Below, one piece after another: positions 63,787 through 64,000 of a stretch of 64,000 nt of DNA. This stretch comes from Streptosporangium album. GTDB lineage: Bacteria > Actinomycetota > Actinomycetes > Streptosporangiales > Streptosporangiaceae. Each line of letters begins with the position of its first letter. Positions within the stretch are counted from its first letter, which is position 1. The notes under the pieces are model-generated. The model saw nothing but the letters and a program-made list of their open reading frames with translations, searched no databases and was not told the DNA's origin. The position numbers and the translations under genes were made by a program. The DNA lies in contig NZ_JACHJU010000003.1 in the NCBI RefSeq assembly GCF_014203795.1, forward strand, positions 124,001-188,000, written 5' to 3'.

Positions 63787-63817
63787 AATATCTCGTGAAT
63801 GCCATTCACAAGATATT
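63787..63817. promoter_or_regulatory. 31-bp inverted repeat upstream of hsdM
   Basis: Arms 63787-63801 (AATATCTCGTGAATG) and 63803-63817 (CATTCACAAGATATT) match in 14 of 15 positions around one central base, in AT-rich DNA 95 bases before the hsdM start. A dimeric regulator should bind here and time expression of the restriction operon. No obvious controller protein gene is present in the window, unless it is the HTH of the second methylase. Confidence 0.65.
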
Positions 63818-63927
63818 TAATGCCACGCTGCTATTCATAATCCTGTTTATGTGTCGATGTGCCGATTTGATATCAATGTCTGGTGAGAGCTGCACGCCTG
63901 CTTCGACCGGCTCCGGCCCACGCGCGG

Positions 63928-64000
63928 TCAGGCAATCAGCTCGCTGGTCAGGTGATCGCGGAACTCACGGACCACCACGGTGTCGCCGTACGGCTCAAGC
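63928..64000 (-). CDS. C-terminal end of an unidentified protein (partial)
   Basis: A minus-strand frame enters from the right edge and ends at TGA 63930-63928 after GDTVVVREFRDHLTSELIA. Only 23 codons are visible. Direction and spacing suggest a gene upstream of the restriction operon. No family can be named. Confidence 0.5.
   Translation of the reverse strand, partial: LEPYGDTVVVREFRDHLTSELIA

Noticed and set aside
1..64000. CRISPR array, rRNA, prophage integrase or replication origin
   Set aside because: No regularly spaced direct repeats, rRNA segments, integrase motifs or DnaA-box clusters were seen on reading the window.

Overview
The window is high-GC DNA with GTG/ATG starts, ATGA/GTGA stop-start overlaps and actinobacterial families throughout (DUF6300, DUF5808, Tat-exported Dyp peroxidase, TPR Ser/Thr kinase, mycothiol-type ArsC). 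It is best explained as a chromosomal accessory region of a Streptosporangiaceae-like actinomycete (Streptosporangium/Nonomuraea type). The genus is an inference; no rRNA or tRNA gene is present.

Layout. 0-5.6 kb: a small locus with a 2OG-Fe(II) oxygenase, a second copy without the metal-binding histidines, and a 63-residue peptide, next to a full-length dnaE coupled to a DUF6300 gene. 5.9-8.9 kb: two IS701-type elements lying end to end and sharing a CTAG target site; the second has a frameshifted transposase. 8.9-13.5 kb: an arsenic island with a beheaded arsM-arsN fusion, a gapped arsC copy, arsR, acr3 and intact arsC, facing a pair coding for a CCG-repeat Cys-rich protein and a degenerate M28 peptidase. 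13.9-23 kb: P450, Dyp peroxidase/PCuAC, a MarR locus with gene wrecks, and a YtrA-type GntR/ABC/PH-domain locus. 23.1-33.3 kb: a muropeptide salvage locus with murQ, a serine hydrolase, a cytoplasmic NamZ, a tandem GNAT and a five-gene peptide ABC importer. 33.6-35.1 kb: fragments of M19, M20, GNAT/MenC and S9 genes. 35.1-38.7 kb: TetR, a monooxygenase-like protein and an ABC-2 exporter. 38.7-44.6 kb: a gapped trmO, a divergent clpX, a P450 with a TetR-thioredoxin-like regulator, and fragments of bacterioferritin, glutamine synthetase and a decarboxylase around an intact LMW phosphatase. 44.7-52.2 kb: a His-rich Tat-exported PHP protein with a coupled partner, a 665-residue coiled-coil protein of unknown function, and a secreted GHL10 hydrolase preceded by a possible three-way-junction RNA leader.

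52.4-63.7 kb is the most interesting block. It is one long minus-strand gene train: hsdM (with a long C-terminal extension), hsdS, hsdR, a YgjP-type metalloprotease, a second N6-methylase with its own HTH and specificity-like domain, and a TPR Ser/Thr kinase. A 31-bp near-perfect palindrome lies upstream of hsdM. It reads as an extended type I restriction system with protease, second methylase and kinase accessories, and is the best candidate for an undescribed defence arrangement.

A second theme is decay. At least eight genes keep recognisable N- and C-terminal parts but lack the middle, often in frame. Either this region is being eroded by deletions, or the assembly should be checked.
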